From the NCBI GenBank assembly GCA_022453515.1, contig JAJNNY010000037.1, positions 62,001 to 126,000 of the forward strand: 64,000 bases of DNA, in the 5' to 3' direction. A model generated the notes under the pieces. The model worked only from the letters and a program-made list of their open reading frames with translations, ran no database searches and was not told the origin of the DNA. This DNA is from Astrocystis sublimbata. Lineage: Eukaryota > Ascomycota > Sordariomycetes > Xylariales > Xylariaceae. This document shows positions 11,140 through 22,049 of this stretch, piece after piece. How positions within the stretch are numbered: the stretch's first letter is position 1; each line of letters begins with the position of its first letter. Position numbers and translations under genes: made by a program.

Positions 11140-13546
11140 CGGGGGACCTGCAAAGGCCTGTGGTCATTAGTATCTGTTGCATTAATAACTGTATTAGTAG
11201 TAGCAATCAGTCTGGGGGGGAGGCCGGACGGGACGAAGCGGTTCAGGCCTGTCGGCTGGCAAACCCGAGGTCCTAACAGAGAAGAGTCGGCAGGCGATGT
11301 GAACCGCGGCATTGTCAACTATGAACCCCGCCGCACGACTGAAACCATTTGCGAGCAAGACAGTACAGCCTAACGAGTCACCACATCATCTCGGGCAGGG
11401 ACAACCGTTTTCGCGTGTTGTCGCTAGCCTGTCAACAACGATGGGTGCTATTCCACAGGTCCCCGGTTCCTCCAAAGAGCGTACTCACGTACTCAGTGGG
11501 TAGAAGCCGGCTACTTTAAAACGGTCCCGAACGACCGTCAACTGCACATTGCTCCGCAACATGGCCCAGTGTGCGGCGCCGTCCACTTTCGTGTGACAGG
11601 ATTCTGGAGTATGACTGACCGGATTCTGATCAAAGACCGAATGAGTATTGAACACAGAGCGAAACTTATCCAATATGCTATGCATGTATGATACTACTTG
11701 GTAGTCGTGATGGGTGATAAAGAAGAGAGAGGTGTGTAGTGGTCGACACAGTGTGAGAGGGGGGCATGGGATTTTATATGCTTCATAAAGAAGAATGTAA
11801 GATGGAGGTAAACGGATGGGATTGGCATGGAATTTATAGAGCCTAGAGTAGGTCAAGGTGGCCCTAGATGGCCGCGGAACTGCCTAATGACACTATGTGG
11901 CAGTACCGTGGAGGCGCTGCATCTTGCTGTGTGTCGAGGGAGAGCTGCAATGCCTGTCTATGTAGTACAGAGCTGACGCGGAGAATGAAAGCTTGCCATC
12001 ATGAGTCATTGTGTTCCCATGCGTGTTTGTTCTTGCTCGGTAAATACTTACCTTCTCAGGGGGTCAGGATGTCAAGATCGGTCGGCCTGGCTCTCCCAAC
12101 TTGGTGGCAAGTTTGCTGGCTCTCTCCTTCAGCCCTATTGATGCAGTCCTAATTGCTTGGGCTTAGCTGCGAGTAACTACTGCACACTGTGAAAGAGCCC
12201 GTTGGAAGCGTGGCGCCTCTGCTATTGGTGCGAGTGTAAGTCGCGTTTGATAGGCTTTCAGAACTGCACATCTGACAGCTCATATGGTTGCTTTGTGAGG
12301 TCTGCACGATCTTGGCGGGGGATGCTTCCCGCGAGTGCAATCGTAGGATAAGCTGCCTGCCTGCTTCGTTGTCTCTCTCATCCCTTCGGTGGCGGTCTCG
12401 GCTCCGACAATCGAGAAGTGTAAAAACTGCCTCATCTGAGATAGGTGCCATATGCGAGCAACCGCACATTTCAACATGGCTCCCTTCTCGTAAGCGCTTT
12501 AGACAAGTCACACAGGTGCCGGGGTAGTGTATGGAGGACAATGGCCGGTTCATTGGGTGGATGAGCTGGCTTGGGTCCGTTCCTCAAAAAGGGATTGATT
12601 GAGGCTTTGCTTAGAACATTGGTTGCCACCCAGCCAGCAGCACCACGACCTTTGACCAACTCCACATATGCTAGGTAACATGAGCTCGGGGCCGGTGGCT
12701 GACTCTGAGAGCAGGGCTTTCAAACTCGTTGGTGTCACATTTGAGATGCCCGTTTGAGCATACGTAATCGAGCAAGACATCCTACGGTATATGCGCATTT
12801 GAGCGTGTACGGTATCGCATCGTTTTCGGTCAAGTACGCCGACCAAATTTAGCGCCGGGCTCTTGGGGGTGCAACTGCAAATGGGCTCTCATTGAAGGGT
12901 GCTCTGCTGAGAGTGTTTCATAAAGCCATCTCACAAGGTTCTAGGGCATAGCTGATTGGTCGGATCTGTCTTTCAACGATGTTCAAGAGCGTGGCGAGCC
13001 AATCCGGATTGCCTGACGCGTGGTCATTCACCAGGTTCGAGATGAATCTGTATCCAGGTCATCATGACAGAAGTAGGGCCTCGTGAGGACTTGACGGACT
13101 GGACTCTACATCGGCCCGCTCTGTAGAGACGCGAGTCTTGAATTCCCAGTGTATTACGATAGGGTCGGCCTTCTGGTTGCTCAGAAACTAGCTGTGTCCA
13201 TGAGGCGAGTTGTGGATGGGTCTGCGAGCGAGAGGTGCCGTGAAGTTCTGAGCTTGTGCATGCGGCTGGTAAGCCAGGCGGGCCAGGCATCCAGGGTGCG
13301 AGGATCCTCCAGACGCGTCGCGCTTGCCCCTAGTGATAGCTATGGCTTCCTACACAGGCACTACATAATTCCTGGACCGGTAACTATGTTTGGGAAAGTG
13401 AACATCATGACAGTCTCTGTATGCAGAACAACTCAAGCTCGTAAATATATCTTGTACTATCTAGCTTCATCGATGCTTGGGTACCTAGGTATAGAACCTA
13501 CGTATAAGAGGCAATGATTTGATCTATAGGAAAGCTGATCTCGAAT
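11140..13546. other. 2.4-kb gene-poor spacer between two divergent genes
   Basis: No frame with protein-like composition was found. The longest minus frame (11856..11485, 123 codons) has no recognisable features. A palindromic GTACCTAGGTA motif occurs at about 13481. Confidence 0.5.
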
Positions 13547-15334
13547 ATGACGTATGAAGAGAAGCCATCAGGCTTGTACGGTTTTGGACCAGAGAGCAAT
13601 CCCGCCTTAGGTAGGTCTGTTAGTGTTTACCTACCTAGGTACCTTCTCAGGCAAGGTATGCACTTACACCTTTCGCTTTCAGTTCAATACGGGCACTTGT
13701 CACATCACCAGTAACATAACAATTGGCACTGCTTATGATGGCTTCTAAAACGAGTGCAAGTGTAGGTACCTAGTATGCTCTTATATTGTTGACTAGAACC
13801 TCGTGCTGACATCACAGCCCCCAGAGACAAAATCAGCTATGGGATCGTTTCCAGCACCACTCAGGCCTCCCTGAACAACACATCGCACTTTTTCGAGACG
13901 TGGTCATCGACTGTGAGCACGAATGGCAGACCCTCCAAGAAAACAGCGAGGGGATAGACAGCGAATTCGAGGAGGACAGTGACGCCGAAGAACGGCGTGT
14001 CAGGGCGCCGCACTTCAAACCAGACGGGTCTGAGTTCACGCTCGCTGATGTCCCATTCAAGTCACTGGTCGACGCAGTTGAGGAACACATACAGATGTTC
14101 ATTCCGGAACACAGCCGTACTGAAGTGTATGAGGATATCTTCAAAGGGATACACGGCGTCAAGAAATTCCCACGATGGGATCGTCAGTTGGACAACCCAC
14201 GCGCGACGCCTCAAACGTCGTTTTCAGAGTCCAGGGCCGTAAGATACGCGTCTGCTGTCATCCAACCCCCCCTTGCTGACCCAATTGCAGCCGCTAGAAT
14301 CCCGCATAGGCAATGAGCCCATCTTTGAGAAATTCGCATCAGCTTCAGACCTAAGCCTCGAAACATTGCGCCGCATCCGCGGGATGATCGCATGGCGCGA
14401 CAGCGCGCGCAGCAACGGAACGTGGGGTGCAATCGCCTGGGGCACGTTCGAGGTCACAGGTGGCCGACTAGGACCAACTACTAAACATACCCTCGGCGAT
14501 GTGCCACACTGCTATGTCCGAGACCGCCTCATGCTCGCTACCTTGGTCGATGTTGACCCCGAGAGACGCGATTACGTCCGAAAACGAGTGTTCCCAGACC
14601 TTACCGCGTCCCAAATCCAAGAATATGCAGCAGCTGTTGAGGAGATCGAACGCCAAGCCAAACCACACAAACCTGCGAAGATCAAGAAGGCGCAGAAGCT
14701 TCCAAAGAGTGCCGCGCATGACCGAAAAGTCCGCGAAATCGCAGAGCGTAAGAAGATCAACTCACCAGAGGCGCAGTGCATCGTAGAGGAAGATCAGCAA
14801 CTGGACCTCATTGACGGATCCGTCAACTTGGAACCGAACCCTGAATTCGTAGCTCTCATGAAAAAGAACGTCGAGAAAGGGGAGGCCTCCATCTTTACAA
14901 GCATCAAGCGATCAGCCATAAGACCCGATGCTCAAGTCCAGAAAGACGACGATGTATCTGTGCCAGTCGAGTGTGATATCGACAGAGACTGCGACCAGAT
15001 CCGCGCAATGATCAAGATCCTAGTTCGTGAGGGCCACTGGTCGATAGACCAGTTTGTCCGAGCATTATCTGGGCTGCGTCACCGCCAAGTCATCCAGTTC
15101 CTGTCGCACCGGGGCACACAGAAGGGAAAGGAGAGCGCCGTCTTCCAGCGTAGCTGGGACTTCTTCAAGAGGAGAGAGCTGCTCGGATTCGACCTCGCGG
15201 CTCCGCCTCCCAAGCCCCCCAGCGTGATGCGGGAACTTGCGCAGTTGCGAGGAGCCGGCTTGAATCGTGCCCCTAAGCGACAGAATGGAGCAGACTCAAG
15301 CAGGGCAGGGAAAGCTCAGAAAACGTCGCGTTAG
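13547..15334 (+). CDS. DUF7726-like fungal protein (provisional four-exon model)
   Basis: The two long exons, 13818..14238 and 14291..15334, are well supported: the intron starts GTAAGA, has branch CTGAC and ends TTGCAG, and the frame closes. The 5' end is my reconstruction: ATG at 13547, exon 13547..13610, a 28-nt exon 13683..13710, and introns starting GTAGGT and GTAACA. All phases close to 518 residues. The N-terminal half is acidic (SEGIDSEFEEDSDAEE). The C-terminal part has a block, DCDQIRAMIKILVREGHWSI, continuing through FLSHRGTQKGKESA to RSWDFFKRRELLGFD. It resembles the DUF7726 helical domain seen in many fungal proteins of unknown role. The tail is basic (RAPKRQNG, KAQKTSR). A nuclear or DNA-associated role is only a guess from the basic composition. 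Confidence 0.65.
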
Positions 15335-16887
15335 TAGGAAATAGCAGGGCCGGTGTACTGAGACCGGGACGTAGCTGGGACGTCGACAATATGGGCTCCG
15401 AGCCATCTACATTGTGTCCTTTAGTCGTGGGTCGAACATGCTCTTTGTCAGCCCGGTTACCACCATTGGAAGTCAGCAACACGTCGCCAAAGTTCTTTCT
15501 CGAATATAATCGTCTGGTCGTCTAGCCTGACTGAACTCATGGTATCCTTTGTCAACCTTATAAGCGATATTGAAATTGAGAAATATAGGATCACACGACG
15601 AAGGTCTTAGAAGTAATGAGGGCTTCTTAACCCGTTCGTCTGAAGCGGCGGTTGGCGTCGTTAAAAGTTGCCAGTCCTCTCGATGGACTTTTTGCAATAT
15701 CAACAGACGGCCACTTTGGGGTCTACAAATTGATCCTGGTACCATCTCTAAATACTATCTCCCGCTCTAGAATACATGGGATATTTGGCAAAAGAAAGAA
15801 TTGCAAGAACGGGACTTTCCTTGAGCCATCCCCTGTATTCAGAAGCAGCACCTTTGGTCTCGTTACTTCTCATCCGCCCATTCCTCTTCTCAATCAGCGC
15901 AAACCGCCCATACATATCACCACACCTCTCAATTGGCCATCGGTGGATTGTGGCTGATATATAGCGCCGGATGTGGCGCATCAACATCAATGCGAGACGA
16001 TGCAATGTGAAGCCAATAACCAGAACGCCCTGCCAAAACAGGCTGGCCGGAGTAAGTAGCTGCAGGACTGCTCCCGCTACTGGACGTATTAATACCCCTA
16101 GATACCTGTTTTCGCGTGGAAATCCTGTTGCCTTGGTACCTAGTGTAATGGACTCGGCTCATTGTTTACTGAATCGTATGTGATGGAGCGTCCCATCCTT
16201 GAGGTATGAGTTTATTCAACTCACTGAGATTACTAGCGTTTTCGTCAACATGGTCCCCAGATACTCCGCATAGTGCTGCTCTATAAGGAGTAATAGTCGA
16301 TGAAATGATATTTCTCCGAGACTACCTAGACAACGAGATCCTTCACACTAGGGTCAGTAAATTGCTGACGTCCTACCTATATTATGTTGCTTGAGCAGGC
16401 GGGGCTACCCTGCATCAGTATGCGTCTCTTGGCTCGTATGATCTTGATATGTCTCATTCAGCTCGCCAAAATAGAATTTGAAAAAGAAAAAAACATGGTG
16501 CAAGTAGCTGTATCAAAAACTGAACAGCACAGTCGTTATTTGTTTATTGTTGAAAACTCGGGTATTGACATTCCCCCCGAGTGGCAAATCGTAAACACGA
16601 TCTATGTTTACACAGATTCAGCCCATGATCTCCTGCACGTTGATTTGTTTGCAAATCGTGATCATACAAGTGGGGGAATCAATGATATGCTAACCGTGTC
16701 AACTATAAGCATTGCCTAACGGCCGCGACAGAATATGGTTGGCATATGCATACGGAATGGGTTTGGGGTATTAACCCCAACTGACAAACACCTTGTAAAG
16801 TAAAGTCATCCACATTCCGAAGTCATACAAGGGGTGTATGACGTTGTCATCCTTATCGACCAGATAACAGACGGGGTCGGTCTCAGA
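15335..16887. other. Intergenic, no gene supported
   Basis: About 1.5 kb of 3' flanks of the DUF7726-like gene and PCC1. A 111-codon plus-strand frame at 16384..16719 lacks introns, homology cues and good context, and is not called. Confidence 0.5.
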
Positions 16888-17293
16888 CTAGTCGCGGGAG
16901 GCTTCCAAGACATCTTCATCGAGCTCGCCCATGACTTCAATGACCAGACCCAGACTCTCCATGAAGGCATTGACAGCCACTCGCAGCATCCTGTTGGTGG
17001 TGGCCTTGTACTCAACACGGAGCACATTCACGACGTCGGCAGCATCTTCTGTTGCCACGAGCGCAAAGGTGCGCGACACCAGGGGCGACAGCTCCTTGTC
17101 GACCTGGAGAGCCCGCAGCGCGGTCGAGGCCAGGCGGACGGTGGGGAATGGCGCTTCGAGCGTCCTATGGAGGAGGTGCGATGCGATGGTTAGCACAGGG
17201 GGGGAGCCGGGGCTGGTGCCAAGTCGCCTTTCAAAGATAGATATAAACATACAACGAGCATGGAAAGTCAGGATCTATAGCGGTTGCTGCCAT
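16888..17293 (-). CDS. PCC1: EKC/KEOPS complex subunit Pcc1
   Basis: Two exons, 17293..17253 and 17164..16888, joined across an intron starting GTATGT with branch GCTAAC and ending CCATAG (17252..17165), give 105 residues, the usual size. Splicing produces the family's N-terminal strand FPCSLTLEAPFPTVRLAS. The other conserved blocks follow: ALRALQVDKELSPLVSRTF, YKATTNRMLRVAVNAFMESL and VIEVMGELD. Pcc1 dimerises the KEOPS complex (Kae1, Bud32, Cgi121), which makes the N6-threonylcarbamoyl modification (t6A) on ANN-decoding tRNAs. It is also linked to telomere maintenance and transcription in yeast. It is divergent from CDC14. The first exon encodes only 13 complete codons, so a single-frame view gives a wrong N-terminus. 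Confidence 0.92.
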
Positions 17294-18473
17294 GGTGATG
17301 GAGTTGTGTATATGTACTAGGTGTGGATGTGCATGGGACGGGACCTGGTCGAGGTGCGGGCCGCATGGGATCTCTTGTTGACAATGGGCCGTCGATGGGT
17401 TGATATCTCACATGGAGTTGAAGCGGGGTGTATGATTCGGGACCCGTGCTTTGATGTGTATTATATGGGGATCTGAAGTGCACGGAAAGCGGCTGATAAG
17501 ATTAGGTAGGTAGGTAAGTAGCAACTGCATAGACTCAACTCGACTCAGTGGAGTGTAATATGAGCAGGGCAGATATATCCAGCTGCAGGTAAATACACCA
17601 GTTCTGCGCACGCAACCAAGTTCCTGGTCGCATTCGAGGTGGGAGGAAGGGGGACGTGCACCTCAGCCACGCAGGGGGTCGGGGGTGATTGGGTGAGCGA
17701 GCAGAGGTGAAGATGGCTTCGATGGGCTGAGGGCTATGGGGGGATGGGGCGACGCCGCTGCAGGACGACGCAGAGTCCTGTCAGTCCCGCTGTGGCGCCG
17801 GTGGTCGATGGTAGGTATCCAGGTACCTAGGGGGGAGGAGACGAGCCAGTTGCTGAGCAACGGCGGCCGTAAACAGCAAAGTGGATAGGCTAACACCAAA
17901 ACGGCAATGGGGCGCATGAGACCTGGACGCAACGGCCAGCATACGGCGTAGGGACCCCGGCTTTCCAAAATAACAACAACAATATACAACATACAAAAAT
18001 CATCGTCACCTGCAACCACACCGACTCGACACTTGCACTCCTTCCACCACCAACCTTCACTTCGCTTCACTTCTCCATCCACTCGACCGCAGTGCGATTC
18101 GGCCAGAGCAGCCTCTTCTTGTCTTGCCTGTGCTTTGCTTGCCTATATACATCGTCTTATCATCCAATTACCCCGGCCTTCCTCGATGCACTGATGCAGT
18201 GACGCGCACACCACCAGCCGACTCACCACAACACACTGCATTATACTTAGCTATTCTTCGTCACCTGTTTCCTCCAACGAGACAGGATTGCAGAGCGCGA
18301 ATCCACATCCAGCGGGTTTGGTATCGTCGGTTTCGAGCCCACGACGGCACCATTCGAGTAGGACGCCACAGCTCTCGGCCACAGATTGCACCTACCGTTC
18401 ACCATCTCACCCTGCGTAAGCAAGGAAAGAAGCACAGGAAACACTCTCGTTCCAACAGCTCGAAGCAGTCGCC
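17294..18473. promoter_or_regulatory. Shared intergenic region of divergent PCC1 and CDC14
   Basis: 1.18 kb between the two start codons. It must hold both promoters and 5' UTRs. It contains TAGGTAGGTAGGTAAG (about 17503) and CCAGGTACCTAGG (about 17819) motifs, and long pyrimidine-rich leader-like sequence before the CDC14 ATG. No TATA box can be assigned with confidence. Confidence 0.55.
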
Positions 18474-20721
18474 ATGGGGTCCTCCTCACGGTCAGCTAAC
18501 GCAGGACTCGTGGTCGAGTATATACCAGGTATGTTTGTTTACTCCGCACGAAACTCTCCGTGTACACATCCAATGCACCCCCGGATAGCTTCATTACGCC
18601 AACATCCTCTGTGCATCGCATTGCTCGTTGCGCTTGGGCCATCTACCCACTACCCCGTTTTTGTTTTACTTGTCGCATAGTTATCTGCATGCATAGCACA
18701 CATGTATAGATGGCTACGTATTATCACGTCGAGCATACCAGCTCTTTCAGATCCGATAGCATCACTTTCCCGCAACCGCTTCTCCCGCCCTTCAATTCAC
18801 CCGTAACACTGCTGACCTATGCAGACCGCCTGTACCTGGGAGCATACAACCACACCCCCAACTCCGACACCGTCTTCCCGTATCCCGAGTCCCAGACTCG
18901 CTCGCCCACCAAGCGCTCTTCCAGGACGGAGAGCTCGTCCAGCAAGTCTCGCCGCGCACCCTACTACTTCTCCGTCGACGATATCCTGCTCTACAATGCC
19001 TTCCACCACGACTTTGGCCCGCTCCACATCGGACACCTGTACCGCTTCGCCCTGCAGTTCCACGATATCCTGGGCGCCAAGGAGAACGAGGCAAGACCCA
19101 TTGTGTTCTGGAGCCGTGCCGATCCTAAATGTACGTATTCCCAGTCCGTGGTCGCTCTTTACAGTCAAGACAGCTCGGCTGACCGTTCCTACCAGCTCGA
19201 GCGAATGCCGCTTGCATGCTGGCCTGCTACATGGTCTTGATCCAGTCATGGCCCCCTCATCTCGCTCTCGCGCCCATAGCCCAGGTCGACCCCCCTCTGA
19301 TGCCATTCCGCGATGCTGGTTACAGCCAAGCAGACTACGGTGTCACCGTCCAGGACGTTGTTTACGGAGTATGGAAGGCGAAGGAAGAGGGCTGCTGCGC
19401 GTTGGACAACTTCGACCTCGACGAGTATGAGAGATACGAGAGGGTCGACCAGGGCGACTTCAACTGGGTCACCCCCCATTTCCTGGCATTCGCCTCTCCC
19501 CAGTACAGCCCTGTGGCTCGTATTCCAGAGTCGTCGGAAGAATTTGCGGCGCTCCCAAAGACACTCGAGGAAGTCGATCTTCATCCTGGTCTGCCTGGGC
19601 CCTTCAAGAACGTCTTGAAGCACTTCTCCGAACGCAACATCGGCCTCGTCGTCCGCCTCAACTCCCCTCTTTACTCGCCCTCCTTCTTCGAAGCTTTAGG
19701 GATTAAGCATCTCGACATGATATTCGAAGACGGTACCTGCCCTCCCCTAAGCACCGTCCGTAAGTTCATCAGACTCGCGCACGAGACCATCACGGTCAAG
19801 AAGAAGGGCATCGCAGTCCATTGTAAAGCAGGACTCGGTCGGACCGGATGCCTGATCGGGGCCTATCTGATCTACAGACATGGATTCACCGCCGATGAGA
19901 TCATCTCCTTCATGCGCTTCATGCGACCTGGCATGGTCGTCGGTCCCCAGCAGCACTGGCTACACATCAATCAAGGCGTGTTCCGAGAATGGTGGATCGA
20001 GGAGAGAATCGAGCGCAAGCTGAGGAAGGAGCTTGCAGCTGGCGGTATCCAGCCAACCACACCTATCCGGGCGGGCATGCAGAGGACGTCCTTGGGCCGA
20101 AACGCCCGCGCATCAACACCACCCAGCCGGACACCCTCGAACCGCACACCGCTGGGTGAGATGGACCAGGAGAGACGTAATGTCACCAACCAGGAAGACT
20201 ACCTCCCTGCGCCGACACCGGGCCAGCCAAGGAAGACGGGACGAGCCGATCGTCATCATCCTTACCAACGCAGTCAGATGCACCAGACAGTCGAGGAGGA
20301 GGGTGTCGACACAGAGACAGACGTAGTCACCGTACACACAAGATCGAACGAAGGAGAGACGGAGGAGGAGTGGATGTTGCGCATGCGCAGCCGTCGGAAG
20401 GCATCGCAGTCCCCCGAGCGCAGCGAGAAGAGAAGCTCCTACAGCCAGACCACTACGACCGTCTACCAGGTCATAGATAACGACGCCTCCTTCGACGCCG
20501 AGAACATTGGCAGCGGTCGCCCCAAGTCCATCGCCGACGCCGTCGGCGGCTCACCCAGTCGCTCAAACAGCACTTCTGGCGTGCTGGCCAAGGTGCGGAG
20601 CAGCAAGCGATCTCAAGATTCCGCCCGTGCACGGGAGGCGTCTGGCGTCCGCAAGACGAGCGGTCGGGTTGGCAGCATTAGTGGCGCCCACTCACCGGTT
20701 CGCAAGGTCTCTGCTATGTGA
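18474..20721 (+). CDS. CDC14: Dual-specificity protein phosphatase Cdc14
   Basis: Exons 18474..18528, 18825..19130 and 19196..20721 close to 628 residues. The introns are 18529..18824 (GTATGT, GCAG end) and 19131..19195 (GTACGT, CCAG end). The N-terminal non-catalytic domain is intact (VVEYIPDRLYLGAY, then YYFSVDDILLYNAFHHDFGP and HIGHLYRFALQFHDIL). The catalytic signature HCKAGLGRTG has Cys330 and Arg336. The WPD-like loop region is IFEDGTCPP. After about residue 400 the tail is long, polar and Ser/Arg-rich, the usual regulatory tail. Cdc14 removes phosphate from CDK-type Ser-Pro sites and controls mitotic exit, septation and cytokinesis. It resides in the nucleolus, spindle poles and septum in fungi. 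The start is chosen because exon 1 supplies the conserved VVEYIP. Confidence 0.96.
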
Positions 20722-22049
20722 ACCGCCGAGGGCTCGCTACATATGCCGGAATCCAACTGACCCAACTCGTAACCTTGCGAGTTTGGTGCCCGCTTACGTA
20801 TCGATACGACTGTGAATAACCCACCAACCTATCCGGGTGCTGAGAGGCACTCACGATGACGACTCTATGACACGACTAATTGGGTCATATTTCTTGAACT
20901 GCATGCGCCGGCGTTCTGGCTGAAAAAGCGGCATCTGATTTTCACGATGCCCTTACAAAAATCATTAGTAAGGAGAGGGGATCTGGCACCTGACTAGATC
21001 TGGACCTTAACGACTCTTTTGATGATGAACTGTTTTCTCTTTTCCTTTTCCGTTGTTCATATCGGCGTTTGTGTAGTAAACACTTGGTTCCAGGTTTCAG
21101 GTCAATGTCGGTTTTCTTCTTATGCCACGGGTTTGGGACGTTTTCTTCTGCATTACCATGCGTGTTTCATATAACGGAGCGAGTGGAGTCGGTTGCGACG
21201 GTTGCATGGAGTAGCTCATCACGAATAAGAGGATCAATCAAGCATTTGGAGACGTACTACTCGTTGTCGCTATTGTTCTTGTTCTTGTTCACATTGAAAG
21301 CAGCGGACAGGCATATATAGACAAGCACGGAGAGGAGATGCCATATGTATATGTATGATGAATAGCTTTTTCTACTATCAATGTTCTTGCGATCCGACTA
21401 GACCAATCAATAATCGATGTCTTTCAAACAAAAACTCGACCCCTTTGACTCTTTCTTGTTCCTGAGATTACCATCTTATGTCACATGTCGCTCCGTGTCG
21501 CCCACGTTTGGGTCGGGACTTTTGGGTTACATTGACTATCTGAATCCGTGACATGGTGCTGGGAGTGGACGGAGGGCGATCGTCGGTGTGACCTCACCGA
21601 CCGGCTTCTCGATCCTTATGTCGATCCCTCGAAGCTAGTCTCGGCATGGCAGCAAGCTAGCTTATGCCGTGTACGCGTAGTTTTGCATTGTGTCGTGACT
21701 TGCCAATTAGAATCACGATAACAATACGTGCCGCATCTCCGCGTTTTCTTACTCTTCGCCATACTCCCCGTTTTGGGATCCTCGGTCACTCAACTCAGTC
21801 ACTCAGTCGCTCAATCACTCGCCTACATCTCACTTACTTACTCGCCCCTTCACTCATTCAATTAAGAACTCATTCATTCGCTAAGCCGCAGTCCCGTTCT
21901 AGTCGTTTTTCTCTTAAATTATTTTACTAAGGGCCATAGTTCCCACGATCGATCGGATTGGGCCGACCTCGCATGTTTCCGCCAATTGAGAACCCGTTTA
22001 CGTTGAGTGGTGTTTATCTGACCTAGGGCCGACCGACGAATGCCCTAGC
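20722..22049. other. Intergenic: CDC14 3' flank and esterase 5' leader
   Basis: No gene seen. A CACT-rich stretch (about 21785-21885, ACTCAxTCACTCAxTCGCTC type) is low complexity and probably lies in the esterase promoter or leader. Confidence 0.6.

Noticed and set aside
11485..11856. 123-codon minus-strand frame
   Set aside because: Random-looking composition and no family features; no support beyond being open.
16384..16719. 111-codon plus-strand open frame between the DUF7726-like gene and PCC1
   Set aside because: No recognisable motif, odd N-terminus and no splice context. It lies in AT-richer non-coding DNA, and length alone is compatible with chance.
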